47,746 nucleotides of DNA. It comes from Brevundimonas mediterranea (GTDB lineage Bacteria; Pseudomonadota; Alphaproteobacteria; Caulobacterales; Caulobacteraceae). Within the stretch, counting starts at the first letter, position 1; every line of letters starts with the position of its first letter. The notes beneath the pieces were generated by a model. It was not told the origin of the DNA, did not search any database, and was given only the letters and a program-made list of their open reading frames with translations. The stretch lies in NCBI RefSeq assembly GCF_014196125.1, contig NZ_JACIDA010000005.1, positions 1 through 47,746 on the forward strand. The letters run 5' to 3'. The translations under genes were made by a program, and so were the position numbers. Shown here piece by piece: positions 24,672-34,972 of the stretch.

Positions 24672-26549
24672 GTGCGCTTTGACGACCGTTTCATTGATGA
24701 ACTGAAGGCTCGCCTTCGCCCGTCCGACGTCATCGGACGGACGGTGAAGCTTAAGCGTCAAGGTCGGGAATATGCTGGGCTGTCGCCCTTCTCGAAAGAG
24801 AAGTCGCCTTCCTTCTTCGTGAATGATGACAAAGGCTTCTTCCACGACTTTTCGTCTGGAAAGCACGGCGACATCATCTCCTTCCTTCAGGAAACGGAGC
24901 GCCTGAGTTTCGTTGAAGCTGTCCAACGGCTGGCTGCTGAGGCCGGGATGCAACTTCCCGCCGAAGACCCCAAGGAGGCCGAGCGTGAGCAGAAGCGTCA
25001 GGGTCTGTCCGACTGGATGGACCTGGCCCAGAAATGGTTCGCCGCCAATCTGCGGCGCACGCCCGGCAAGGCGGCGCGCGACTATCTGGAAAAACGCGGC
25101 CTGCCCGAGGATCAGTGGGAGCGGTTCGGCCTGGGCTATGCGCCCAATGACCGTGAAGGGCTGAAACAGGCCCTGGTCCAGCGCGGGGCGCGACCGGCCG
25201 AGCTGGTCGAGGCAGGGCTGCTGATTTCGCCGGAAAGCGGGGGGCAGCCCTATGACCGGTTCCGCGACCGGCTGATGTTCCCCATCCTGGACGGGCGCGG
25301 CCGGATCGTCAGCTTCGGCGGTCGGGCGATGAACCCCGACGACCGGGCCAAATATCTGAACGGCCCGGAGAGCCCGCTCTTTCACAAGGGCGCGACGCTG
25401 TACGGTCTGCCAGAGGCGCGGCGCATCCTGGGGGCGGAGAGTAAGAACGATCAGGCCATCATCGTGGTCGAAGGCTATATGGACGTCATCGCCTGCCAGC
25501 GCGCGGGCCTGCCGGCGGTGGCGCCGATGGGTACGGCACTGACTGAAGAGCAAATGGCGCTGCTGTGGCGTGTCAGCCCGGAACCCATCCTTTGCTTTGA
25601 TGGTGATCCGGCTGGTCAGAGGGCGGCTTTCCGTTCAGTTGAGCGTGCGCTGCCGCTTCTAAAACCAGAGCGCAGCTTCCGCTTCGTGACGCTGACGGGC
25701 GGGCAAGACCCCGATGACATGCTGCGGGAAAAGGGTGCGCCGGCGCTGCGGGAAGCGATGACTGTGACCACCCCGTTTTCGCGGATGCTGCTTGACCGCG
25801 AAATGGCGGAGGTCGGTGTTTTAGACACGCCTGAGAAGGAAGCCGGACTGCTGGTTCGCCTGCGGAAGGCGGCGGCGACTATTGCTGATCCCGATCTTGC
25901 TAGAACCTACAAGGATTTCCTCGTCGGGGCCTTTTATCAGCGAGTGCGGCCTTCACCGGAAGAAAGAAAGGCCGCGAATAGGGTCATCTATAGAGACCGA
26001 AAGGCGCGTTCGATGGCGCCGATCATGGATGTCACGCCAGAGGCGCGCGCCGCCGCAATCACATTGGCGCGTGCGCCGCGTCCAGTGGTGGCCGCCATCG
26101 TCGAGGGACTAATTACCCACCCTGACATGGTCAGTGAACGAGGTGAGACGCTGGCGACCCAAAGCTTTGGCGATGCCGGCCTTGATCGTTTGATTAGTGA
26201 TCTGGTGAGTTTGACTTACGAAGCGAAGTCAATGAGTAACGGTCTAATTAGGTCGCGACTTCTGGTCATGGGCCACGAAGAAACGCTCAGACGGATCGAC
26301 CGTACAGCTGCCATTGCTCATGCTCCTTTTTTAGATAGCGCCGCATCCCTTGGTGTCGCTGCGGCAGGACTGAGCCGCGCTGTAGACGTTCTCCTGCAGT
26401 CTCTGGCATTGAGCCGAGCGATGAATGAGATGAAATCGGAGCATAGCTTCGACAGTCAGGCATTCGCCGGCTTGAAGGGCCAGCGCGATGCGTTGGACCG
26501 GTTCATTTCCAGCGGTGAAATCTGGTCAGAGCCCGCTGCTGTCCACTAA
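24672..26549 (+). CDS. dnaG: DNA primase DnaG, zinc-less variant
   Basis: 625 aa, GTG start. It makes RNA primers for replication. The Toprim core is intact: VVEGYMDV with Glu267 and CFDGDPAG with Asp310. The N-terminal domain keeps the CHC2 fold pattern (YAGLSPFSKEKSPSF, FFHDFSSGKHGD), but the four zinc ligands are Ser38, Ser41, Asp59 and Ser62 in place of Cys, His, Cys, Cys. I recall similar zinc-free DnaG in several alphaproteobacteria, so this is probably a lineage trait. Codon GC is lower at both ends of the gene than in the middle. The rpoD gene follows after an inserted VapBC pair. Confidence 0.93.
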   Translation: MRFDDRFIDELKARLRPSDVIGRTVKLKRQGREYAGLSPFSKEKSPSFFVNDDKGFFHDFSSGKHGDIISFLQETERLSFVEAVQRLAAEAGMQLPAEDPKEAEREQKRQGLSDWMDLAQKWFAANLRRTPGKAARDYLEKRGLPEDQWERFGLGYAPNDREGLKQALVQRGARPAELVEAGLLISPESGGQPYDRFRDRLMFPILDGRGRIVSFGGRAMNPDDRAKYLNGPESPLFHKGATLYGLPEARRILGAESKNDQAIIVVEGYMDVIACQRAGLPAVAPMGTALTEEQMALLWRVSPEPILCFDGDPAGQRAAFRSVERALPLLKPERSFRFVTLTGGQDPDDMLREKGAPALREAMTVTTPFSRMLLDREMAEVGVLDTPEKEAGLLVRLRKAAATIADPDLARTYKDFLVGAFYQRVRPSPEERKAANRVIYRDRKARSMAPIMDVTPEARAAAITLARAPRPVVAAIVEGLITHPDMVSERGETLATQSFGDAGLDRLISDLVSLTYEAKSMSNGLIRSRLLVMGHEETLRRIDRTAAIAHAPFLDSAASLGVAAAGLSRAVDVLLQSLALSRAMNEMKSEHSFDSQAFAGLKGQRDALDRFISSGEIWSEPAAVH

Positions 26550-26552
26550 CAG

Positions 26553-26582
26553 TTGGTTGGCCGCCCTGTACTGGTATATATT
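26553..26582 (+). promoter_or_regulatory. Promoter of the VapBC module
   Basis: TTGGTT (26553) is followed after 16 bp by TATATA (26575), or after 18 bp by TATATT. It starts four bases past the dnaG stop. The antitoxin ATG is at 26589, 7-8 bases beyond the -10, so the transcript should be leaderless or nearly so. Confidence 0.55.
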
Positions 26583-26588
26583 GGCGCC

Positions 26589-26834
26589 ATGGACGGTTCC
26601 CAACCTGTCAGGATCACGCGCGACGGCGACCACCAGGTCGTTCACCTGCCGAGCGGCGTCTCCGCCCCGGCCGACGCCGTGGTGCGCCAGGAGGGGGAGC
26701 GGCTGATCATCGAGCGGGCGGGGCTGCGGATGGGGTCGGTCGAACGGCTGCTGGCGGTGCTGTCGACCATGGAGCCTATCGACGAACGGCTTGATCCCTT
26801 TGAGGACCCGCCGCCTGAGCCGGTCGATCTTTGA
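26589..26834 (+). CDS. vapB: VapB-type antitoxin
   Basis: 81 aa from ATG 26589. The N-terminal half (PVRITRDGDHQVVHLPSGVSAPADAVVRQEGERLIIER) is an AbrB/SpoVT-like swapped-hairpin DNA-binding domain; the C-terminal part (PIDERLDPFEDPPPEPVD) is the acidic, Pro-rich toxin-wrapping tail seen in VapB. It overlaps vapC by four bases. It should neutralise the VapC nuclease and repress its own promoter. The longer frame from 26553 overlaps the promoter and was rejected. Confidence 0.85.
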   Translation: MDGSQPVRITRDGDHQVVHLPSGVSAPADAVVRQEGERLIIERAGLRMGSVERLLAVLSTMEPIDERLDPFEDPPPEPVDL

Positions 26835-27238
26835 GCGGCTATATGCTGGACACCAATGCGGTGTCCGACATCATGTACGATCCTGTCGGCCCCGTGGGTC
26901 AGCGTATGGCGGTGATCGGCACGGGCGAGATCTGCGTCAGCCTTATCGTTGTGGCCGAGTTGCGCTTCGGCGTCGCCAAATCCGGATCGGTCCGGATCGC
27001 GTGGCAACTGGAAAAGGTGCTGTCCGGTTTGTCGGTCAAGGGTTGGGATGTTCCCGCCGACCACATCTACGGCCTCATCCGCGCCGATCTTCAGAAGACC
27101 GGCCGACCCATCGGCGCCAACGACCTGCTGATCGCCGCGCACGCCTTGGCGCTGGACTGTATCCTGGTGACCGACAATGAACGTGAATTCTCGCGTGTGC
27201 CCGGACTGCGGGTTGAGAACTGGCTGCGTCCTGGTTAG
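26831..27238 (+). CDS. vapC: VapC-type PIN-domain ribonuclease toxin
   Basis: 135 aa from a TTG that overlaps the vapB stop (TTGA); an ATG four codons in (26843) is the alternative. The acidic metal-binding residues of the PIN fold are visible: Asp in MLDTNAVSD, Glu in VVAELRFG, Asp in GANDLLIAAHAL and Asp in LVTDNEREF. It resembles the FitB group. VapC toxins cleave tRNA or rRNA; the target here is unknown. Confidence 0.88.
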   Translation: MSGYMLDTNAVSDIMYDPVGPVGQRMAVIGTGEICVSLIVVAELRFGVAKSGSVRIAWQLEKVLSGLSVKGWDVPADHIYGLIRADLQKTGRPIGANDLLIAAHALALDCILVTDNEREFSRVPGLRVENWLRPG

Positions 27239-27633
27239 GCGGCCTTGACTCTGCCGCCTTGCGACGCCATCTGGCGCAATCGGATCATGATGCCTTAGTG
27301 CGCGAGGTCGAGAAGGCGGCGGCAAAGCCCGACGCGCCATTCCTGGCCGCAAATGCGCCCCTCGCCGAGGCAAGGGTCCGATGGTCGCAGGCGTTCGACG
27401 TTCCAACCTCCGAGTTTGGATGGGTTGGCGGGCGCCTCAGCCCAGCGCGTGATGCGTTCGGGCGAGGATGAAGCGTTTCGCCGACGGAAGGTCGTGCGGA
27501 ACATGCTTCGCCATGCGATCAAAGCCGGAAGGAATTGGGAAGACAGCACGGGCGCGTAACCTTACGGCTCGTCAGGCATTGTATTTTTCGCCGGGGTGGA
27601 TTGATCACCCCTCCGGCCGGAGACTGACTGAAT
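27239..27633. other. vapC-rpoD gap, possible decayed gene
   Basis: 395 bases with no recognisable protein. Two short plus-strand frames overlap: 27259-27471 (DHDALVREVEKAAAKPDAPF...) and 27353-27559 (EDEAFRRRKVVRNMLRHAIKAG). Both look protein-like in part, as if one gene had been broken by a frameshift near 27400, but I cannot match either to a family. The last 70 bases must contain the rpoD promoter and leader. Confidence 0.3.
27593..27611 (+). promoter_or_regulatory. Hairpin in the rpoD leader
   Basis: GGGGTG-GATTGAT-CACCCC, 6-bp arms and 7-nt loop, 23 bases before the rpoD ATG, just downstream of the T-rich TTGTATTTTTC stretch that probably holds the promoter. It may shape translation of rpoD. 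Confidence 0.35.
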
Positions 27634-29580
<1,947 letters not shown>

Positions 29581-29589
29581 AGACGATCA

Positions 29590-29622
29590 GGGGCGGCGCC
29601 GAAAGGGCCGCCCCTTCTTCGT
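29590..29622. terminator. Terminator after rpoD
   Basis: GGGGCGGC (29590-29597) pairs with GCCGCCCC (29607-29614), loop of 9, then TTCTTCGTTC. It ends at the stop codon of the convergent DUF2798 gene and may serve both directions. Confidence 0.8.
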
Positions 29623-29886
29623 TCAGCGCGCCGGTTCGACTAGGGCGGCGACGATACGCCGGACCAGGGGCAGGATCAGCAGAAGGACAGGAAAGGCGAT
29701 CAGCCAGGACCAGCCCCAAGCCTGCATCCAGGCGGAGGGGAAGGCTGGAACAAAGCCCAGATTGCGCGCAGTGGCGATGGCCGAGACCACGAAAGTCATG
29801 AACAGTGACAGGATCAGAGGCATGATGACCGGCGCATAGCGCGCGGGCAGTCGGCGGAAGCGGATGATCGCAGGGTGAGGGTGCAT
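29623..29886 (-). CDS. DUF2798 small membrane protein
   Basis: 87 aa from ATG 29886. Two membrane helices: YAPVIMPLILSLFMTFVVSAI (about 20-39) and WGWSWLIAFPVLLLILPLV (about 57-75), separated by a short loop, with a basic C-terminal tail. The RRLPARYAPVIMPLILS and AWGWSWLIAFPVLL strings fit DUF2798. No function is known. A start ten codons earlier is possible but lacks family support. Confidence 0.8.
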   Translation of the reverse strand: MHPHPAIIRFRRLPARYAPVIMPLILSLFMTFVVSAIATARNLGFVPAFPSAWMQAWGWSWLIAFPVLLLILPLVRRIVAALVEPAR

Positions 29887-30124
29887 GTGTGCGTCTCTCA
29901 ATTTGGTCTTCGGCAATGGGCATCCGCCGGAAAGTCCGGCCCCGGCCGAAAACCGGGATGGATGCGTTGCCTGACGTGAGACGCTTACGATCGCCTAGGC
30001 GACAGGGCGCATATATCAGTTTTCGGGGTGGTCGCAACGGGTCCGGCCGTTCCCTGGGGCGGTCACCAGTGGCGCGGAAATAGGTCGGACTTGCTGTCGT
30101 CCTGAATCGCTGGTCTGGAGGCTG

Positions 30125-30304
30125 ATGGGTCGTAAACACGTCAATCTGGGCCGTGCGCCCGACAAGGCCGACCTGCCGCAAAAGGTCTGCGCCGCCTGTG
30201 GCCTGGCCTTCGCCTGGCGCAGGAAATGGGCGCGGGACTGGGATCAGGTGCGGTTCTGTTCGGACCAGTGTCGGGCCGCCGGCGCGGCCCCGGAACGGCG
30301 ATAG
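30125..30304 (+). CDS. DUF2256 small zinc-ribbon-like protein
   Basis: 59 aa: [17 protein letters not shown]..., then [20 protein letters not shown] and VRFCSDQCR. The CxxC and CxxxC pairs would bind one zinc; the pattern PxKxCxxCGxxFxWRKKW...V.FCSxxC is DUF2256. TGGAGG lies four bases before the ATG. DUF2256 genes are often near photolyase or cryptochrome genes, none of which is here. The 240 bases upstream carry a perfect 12-bp palindrome TCGCCTAGGCGA (29991) and no other gene. Confidence 0.85.
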   Translation: MGRKHVNLGRAPDKADLPQKVCAACGLAFAWRRKWARDWDQVRFCSDQCRAAGAAPERR

Positions 30305-30360
30305 GCCGCTCTCCGCCTCGTGACCGACGCGCCCGGCGGGAATCGGATAGGACTCGGGCG

Positions 30361-31101
30361 ATGGCTTCCAATGTCCTGATGATGCGTGTGTCGGTCGGTC
30401 TGGCGGTCCTGCTGATCCTGAGCGGCTGCGTGCGACGCGCGCCCGAGCCGCTGCGGCCGTCGCCTTATCCGGGACGGACGCCTGCGCCCCTGGTCGGTGG
30501 GCTGATCGACCGGCCTGTCGATGGGGGAACCCAGGGGGCCGTGGTGCGCGTGGGCGCGGACCTGGGCCGGTGCCTGGCCGAACTGAGCGCCGCGCGGGTG
30601 ACGTTCAGCCCCGTGCCGGACAGGACCAACAGCGCAAGTTGCGGCCTGAGACAGGGCGGGGTGCTGGGCGCCGACATGGGCACGGTGGCGCGGATGGCGC
30701 CGGGCGATGTGCAGATGACCTGTCAGACGGCCCTGGCCCTGAGCATCTGGCGGCGGCAGTCGCTGGAGCCGGCGGCGCGCGAGATACTGGGGTCCGATGT
30801 GGTCCAGATCGATCACATGGGCGCCTACGCCTGTCGCAATGTGAACAATGGCGCGGGCTCGACCCGGATCAGCGCCCATTCGCAGGCGGCGGCCCTGGAC
30901 TTCGCCGGGGTGCGGCTGCGCGACGGGCGGCGCATCACGGTCACGAACGGCTGGAACGGCGAGGGGGCCGAGGCCCGTTTCCTGCGCCGCATCCGCGACG
31001 ACGCTTGCCGCATCTTCGGCACGACCCTGAGCCCCGACTATAATGCGGTGCATTTCGACCATCTGCATCTGGAAGCCACCGACACGCGTTTCTGCCGCTA
31101 G
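30361..31101 (+). CDS. Extensin-like C-terminal domain lipoprotein
   Basis: 246 aa from ATG 30361. Lipobox LILSGC near residue 25 marks a lipoprotein. The extensin-like C domain (PF06904 type) shows CGLRQGGVLG, GAYACRNVNNGAGSTRISAHSQAAALDFAGV and YNAVHFDHLHLE; the His/Asp pattern S-x-H...LD and H-x-DH-x-H is the metal site of a VanY/M15-like peptidase fold. A role in peptidoglycan trimming at the envelope is inferred. The longer frame from 30226 overlaps the DUF2256 gene. Confidence 0.85.
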   Translation: MASNVLMMRVSVGLAVLLILSGCVRRAPEPLRPSPYPGRTPAPLVGGLIDRPVDGGTQGAVVRVGADLGRCLAELSAARVTFSPVPDRTNSASCGLRQGGVLGADMGTVARMAPGDVQMTCQTALALSIWRRQSLEPAAREILGSDVVQIDHMGAYACRNVNNGAGSTRISAHSQAAALDFAGVRLRDGRRITVTNGWNGEGAEARFLRRIRDDACRIFGTTLSPDYNAVHFDHLHLEATDTRFCR

Positions 31102-31143
31102 GCGGCGAGCCATTCCGGCGTCCGCCCGGTCAGGGACAGACGT

Positions 31144-31590
31144 ATGGCGCCGAGGTTGAAGGTCTTCACCTGGTCGGACGGATTTCACGCCTTCACGGTC
31201 GCCGCCAGCTCCCGCCCCAAGGCGCTGGAGGCCTGGGGGTCGAAACAGGACCTATTCGCCACGGGCCTGGCCAGCCAACTGAGCGGCGGCCCCGACCATG
31301 ACGCCGCCTTGGCGGCGCCGGGCGAGGTGATCGAGCGCGGCCTGGCGATCGATGTCGGCAAGATCGGAAAGGCGGCCAGGCCGAAGGCTGCAGAACCGTC
31401 GAAAGCCCGGCGTGCGAAGCTCGAAAGACTGCAAGCCGAGCTGGACCGGCTGGACGCCGACCATCAGGCCGCTTCGTCGTCCTTCGACGATCAGCTTGAA
31501 GCACTGAAGGCGAAGCGGGCGGACCTGGAACAGGCCTATCGCGCGCGCCGCAAGACGCTGACCCGGAACCTCAAGGCGGCCCGGGGCTGA
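31144..31590 (+). CDS. Hypothetical protein with C-terminal coiled coil
   Basis: 148 aa. Residues 4-65 (LKVFTWSDGFHAFTVAASSRPKALEAWGSKQDLFATGLASQ) match a small conserved domain I have seen in caulobacterial and sphingomonad proteins without function. Residues 85-148 form a charged Lys/Arg/Glu-rich helix, probably a coiled coil (LERLQAELDRLDADHQ). Its stop abuts the stop of the convergent kinase gene. Confidence 0.65.
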   Translation: MAPRLKVFTWSDGFHAFTVAASSRPKALEAWGSKQDLFATGLASQLSGGPDHDAALAAPGEVIERGLAIDVGKIGKAARPKAAEPSKARRAKLERLQAELDRLDADHQAASSSFDDQLEALKAKRADLEQAYRARRKTLTRNLKAARG

Positions 31591-33534
31591 TCAGGCGGTG
31601 GCGCGGCCGCTTTCCGTCAGATGCGCGCCCTTTTGGCCCACCGTCTCCAGGGCCGAGATCAGGGCGCGGACGTCGATGGGTTTGGCGACGACGGCGTCCA
31701 TGCCATGAGCCAGGCACTCGTCGCGCTGATGCGGCATGGCGTTGGCGGTCAGGGCGATGATCGGAGTGCGGGGCAGACCCTGGGCGGCCTCGCGTTCGCG
31801 GATGGCGCGGGCGGCGCCGAAACCGTCCAGGACCGGCATCTGCACGTCCATGAGGACCATGTCCCAATCGCCGCCCAGCCAGGCCTCGACCGCCTGGGCG
31901 CCGTTTTCGACGATCGTCGGCTCGATGCCGAATTGACCCAGCAGGGTTTGCAGGACCAGGCGGTTGATGGCGTTGTCCTCGGCGGCCAGAACCCGCAGAC
32001 CGGCGCCGCCCTGTCTGATGTCGGAGGCGGAGGGGGCGGGTGTTCCGACCGCTGGGCCGAGCCAGGGCAGGGGCAGGACGACGGTGAATCGGGAGCCCTC
32101 GCCCGGCCGGCTGTCGACGTCGATCCGGCCCTGCATCAGTCGGGTCAATTCGTGCACGATCGACAGGCCCAGTCCCGTGCCGCCGAACTGGCGCGTGGTC
32201 GAGGCGTCGGCCTGGGCGAACGGATTGAAGATGCGCGCGATGACCTCGGTCGTCATGCCCACGCCTGTGTCGGCGACGGTCAGGACCAGGGTCTGGCCGT
32301 CGCGGCGCGCAGCGATATCGATGCGGCCCTGAGCCGTGAACTTGAGGCTGTTGGAGATCAGGTTCGACAGGATCTGCCGCAGGCGGGTCGGATCCCCGCG
32401 ATAGAGGCCGGCGGCGTCGCCGAGATCCAGGGCCAGGATCAGGCCCTGATCGTCGGCGGTGGACGCATAGGTCGAGCGGAGATTGCCCAGCAGGATCCCC
32501 AGATCGAAGGCCACGCTTTCCAGCTCCATCTTGCCGGCCTCGACCTTGGACAGGTCAAGGATGTCGTTGAGGATGGTCAGCAAGGCGGCGCCGGACTCGG
32601 CGACGATATCCAGGCGTTTGCGTTGCAGGGCCGGCAGGGGATCGGCCTGCATGGCCTGGGTCATGCCGAGTATGCCGTTCATGGGCGTCCGGATTTCGTG
32701 ACTCATCACCGCGAGGAACTGCGACTTGGCGCGACTGGCCGCCTCCGCCCGTTCGGCGAGCCGCCGCATTTCCGTTACGTCCCAGTTGGCGCCGACCAGC
32801 CTGTCCGGCGCGCCGCCGACGCCGCGCTCCAGGCTGCCGAATCCCTTGATGTGCCGGATCTCGCCGTCCGTCCGGAGTATGCGGAACTCAGTGTCCAGCA
32901 GGAGGCCGTTCAGGGCGGCGGCGGTGTCTCTTTGGAGCGTTTCGCGATCATCCTCCAGAACGAAACTGGTGAAAAAATCCAGGTCCAGGACGTCCGGAGC
33001 CGGGGTGAGGAAGAGGTCGAACATCTCCGGCGACCACGACAGGGCGTTGGTGTTCAGGTCCAGTTCCCAGATTCCGATCTGGGCGGCGCGGGCGGCCAGG
33101 GTGGCGCGGTCAGCCAGCTTGAGCCGCTCGGCTTCCGCCGCCTTGCGGCCGGCGATATCCTGGACGTGAGAGATATAGAACAGGGGCTCGCCCACCGCGC
33201 TGCGAACCAGGGAGACGGTGCGAGCCGCCCAGGCGACGTGGCCGTCCTTGCGGATATAGCGTTTCTCGATCTCGTAGGACGGGATGCGGCCGGAGGTCAG
33301 TTGTTCGAACAGGACGAGATCGGCGTCCAGATCGTCCGGATGGGTCACGTCCCGGAAGTTCACCTTCCTGAGTTCGTCGCTGCTGTATCCCAGGAAGCGA
33401 CGCAGGGCGGCGTTGCCGTTCAGCCAGACGCCGTCCAGCCCGAATACGGCCGTGCCGATGGGTGAATGTTCGACCGCCTGACAGAACTGCGCCACATCGA
33501 ATGTGGCGATGTCCGTCGTCTGACTGCTCGGCAT
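31591..33534 (-). CDS. PAS-containing hybrid sensor histidine kinase
   Basis: 647 aa, cytoplasmic: no membrane helix. Two PAS domains (about 15-130 and 145-255), HisKA with phospho-accepting His279 in [15 protein letters not shown], HATPase with N-box [10 protein letters not shown]1 DTGVGM and G2 GGTGLGLSI, and a C-terminal receiver with AAEDNAINR, phosphorylated Asp in [12 protein letters not shown] (about 560) and VAKPIDV. It phosphorylates itself on sensing a PAS ligand or redox state and passes phosphate to its receiver and probably an Hpt protein. No partner gene is adjacent. Signal unknown. Confidence 0.92.
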   Translation of the reverse strand: MPSSQTTDIATFDVAQFCQAVEHSPIGTAVFGLDGVWLNGNAALRRFLGYSSDELRKVNFRDVTHPDDLDADLVLFEQLTSGRIPSYEIEKRYIRKDGHVAWAARTVSLVRSAVGEPLFYISHVQDIAGRKAAEAERLKLADRATLAARAAQIGIWELDLNTNALSWSPEMFDLFLTPAPDVLDLDFFTSFVLEDDRETLQRDTAAALNGLLLDTEFRILRTDGEIRHIKGFGSLERGVGGAPDRLVGANWDVTEMRRLAERAEAASRAKSQFLAVMSHEIRTPMNGILGMTQAMQADPLPALQRKRLDIVAESGAALLTILNDILDLSKVEAGKMELESVAFDLGILLGNLRSTYASTADDQGLILALDLGDAAGLYRGDPTRLRQILSNLISNSLKFTAQGRIDIAARRDGQTLVLTVADTGVGMTTEVIARIFNPFAQADASTTRQFGGTGLGLSIVHELTRLMQGRIDVDSRPGEGSRFTVVLPLPWLGPAVGTPAPSASDIRQGGAGLRVLAAEDNAINRLVLQTLLGQFGIEPTIVENGAQAVEAWLGGDWDMVLMDVQMPVLDGFGAARAIREREAAQGLPRTPIIALTANAMPHQRDECLAHGMDAVVAKPIDVRALISALETVGQKGAHLTESGRATA

Positions 33535-33615
33535 GGGCAGCTTCCCCGTGGAAGAGCAAGTCTGCCGCGAAGGTATTGCAACGGGGTGAACGGACGATAG
33601 CGAAGGAGACCGACC

Positions 33616-33963
33616 TCAGGCCTCGAAGATCGTCTCGAAGCCGCCGACGACCATCCGCTTGCCGTCGAAGGGCATTTCCATTTCGTGGAAGCGGGGATCT
33701 TCCATCATCTTCTTCTCGGCTGCGTCCCCGGTCGCCTTGTCGGGCCAGACGATCCAGGACAGGACCACGGTTTCGTCGGGTTCCAGCTTCACCGCCATCT
33801 TGAAGTCCGTCAGCTTGCCGTCGCGAATGTCGACGCCCCAGTTCTCTATGACGGAGAGGGCGCCGAACTCCTTGAAGATGGGCGCGGCGGCCTGGGCGCA
33901 CCTCAGATAGGCGTCCTTGTCCGCAGTCTTTACGGGGGTCACGAACCCGGTCACATAGGTCAT
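33616..33963 (-). CDS. DUF1428 protein (YbaA family)
   Basis: 115 aa, complete. YVTGFVTPVKTADKDAYLRCA, FGALSVIENWGVDIRDGKLTDF, VVLSWIVWPDKATGDAAEKKMMEDPRF and MPFDGKRMVVGGFE are the family landmarks; fold is a ferredoxin-like (dimeric alpha-beta barrel) type. Last gene of a three-gene operon with VOC and SRPBCC genes. Function unknown; these three families together are often under HxlR or ArsR-type control. Confidence 0.9.
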   Translation of the reverse strand: MTYVTGFVTPVKTADKDAYLRCAQAAAPIFKEFGALSVIENWGVDIRDGKLTDFKMAVKLEPDETVVLSWIVWPDKATGDAAEKKMMEDPRFHEMEMPFDGKRMVVGGFETIFEA

Positions 33964-33974
33964 GGTCGTCCTCC

Positions 33975-34433
33975 TCAGCTGTTGGTTTCGGCCAGTTCGG
34001 CCAATTGATCGGCTACCGCGCCCCAGCCCTGTTCGAAGCCCATGGCGCGGTGGGTCTGCATCGCCTTTTCATCCCAGTGCCGGGCGACGGCGGTATAGCG
34101 TGTACCCTCGCCCTCGGGTTCGAAGGTGTCGATGCGGACGAAGTTCATCTCACCCGCCTGCGGGACCCAGCCCTCGGTCAGGGCGCCGGTCGAGACCAGT
34201 CGCCGGCCGTGAACCACCTCCAGGAAGATGCCGGAATAGGCGTGGCGCTCGCCCTCGGGCGACTGCATCTCCACATTGGCGCGGCCGCCGGTGCGAAGGT
34301 CCCAATCGACCACGGGCGTGGTCCAGGGCCGGGGGCAGAACCATTCCACTGTCCGCTCGACATAGATCTTCCACACGGCTTCGGGCGAGGCCTGGATCAG
34401 GCGAGTGACGCCGAGTTCGAAACGGCCGGACAT
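33975..34433 (-). CDS. SRPBCC (AHSA1-type) protein
   Basis: 152 aa from ATG 34433. Opening FELGVTRLIQASPEAVWKIYVERTVEWFCPRPW and later GGRANVEMQSPEGERHAYSGIFLEVVHGRRLV, GEGTRYTAVARHWDEKAMQTHRAMGFEQGWG are the AHSA1-like START/Bet v 1 fold. It probably binds a hydrophobic ligand. Fourteen bases follow the VOC stop, eleven precede DUF1428. The open frame upstream to 34730 is a shadow of the VOC gene. Confidence 0.88.
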   Translation of the reverse strand: MSGRFELGVTRLIQASPEAVWKIYVERTVEWFCPRPWTTPVVDWDLRTGGRANVEMQSPEGERHAYSGIFLEVVHGRRLVSTGALTEGWVPQAGEMNFVRIDTFEPEGEGTRYTAVARHWDEKAMQTHRAMGFEQGWGAVADQLAELAETNS

Positions 34434-34447
34434 GTCAGGTCTCCCGC

Positions 34448-34894
34448 TCAGGCCGGTGTCAGTGCATTGGCGGCGAATGTCTCTGGCGCGGCGGCAATGG
34501 CGGCGGGGTCCATCCACATCATCTCCCAGATATGGCCGTCCGGGTCCGCGTAGCTGCGTCCGTACATGAAGCCGTAGTCCTGGGGCCTGTTGGGGTCCGC
34601 CGTTCCGCCTGCCGCCCCGGCCTGGGCCACCACCGCATCGACCGCCTCGCGGCTGTCTCGCGACAAGCAAAGCAGCACTTGGGCCGAGACATGGGCGTCG
34701 GGGATCTGGCGATCGGTGAAGGTGCGCCATTTGTCGTGGGTCAGCAGCATGACGTGGATCACGTCCGACAGGACCATGCAGGCGGCCGTCTCGTCGCTGA
34801 ACATCGGGTTTTTCGTGGTGCCGACGGCTTCATAGAAGGCGATGGACCGATTCAGGTCGGCGACGGGCAGATTGATGAAAATCAGCTGGGTCAT
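34448..34894 (-). CDS. VOC/glyoxalase-family protein
   Basis: 148 aa. Two beta-alpha-beta-beta-beta modules: LIFINLPVADLNRSIAFYEAVG at the start and YGFMYGRSYADPDGHIWEMMWMDP at the end, with metal-type residues His in GHIWE. Similar to bleomycin-resistance/glyoxalase-like VOC proteins. First gene of the operon, divergent to the HxlR regulator. Substrate not predictable. Confidence 0.88.
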   Translation of the reverse strand: MTQLIFINLPVADLNRSIAFYEAVGTTKNPMFSDETAACMVLSDVIHVMLLTHDKWRTFTDRQIPDAHVSAQVLLCLSRDSREAVDAVVAQAGAAGGTADPNRPQDYGFMYGRSYADPDGHIWEMMWMDPAAIAAAPETFAANALTPA

Positions 34895-34937
34895 ACGTCT
34901 CTCCTCTCCCTATGTTTGCGAACCGTGCCGCGTGAGA

Positions 34938-34972
34938 TTAGAACAGTCAACCATGAAGTTAGAAAAAGTAAC
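34938..34972 (+). promoter_or_regulatory. Direct repeats over the regulator start
   Basis: TTAGAACAGTCAAC (34938) and TTAGAAAAAGTAAC (34959) match in 10 of 14 positions and are 21 bp apart, two turns of the helix. They straddle the ATG at 34953. HxlR proteins often bind repeated sites near their own start, so this is a candidate autoregulatory operator, also near the divergent VOC promoter. Confidence 0.4.

Noticed and set aside
31621..33465. 614-aa plus-strand frame opposite the hybrid kinase
   Set aside because: No family motif; it mirrors the kinase, whose H, N, G1, G2 and receiver motifs are intact.
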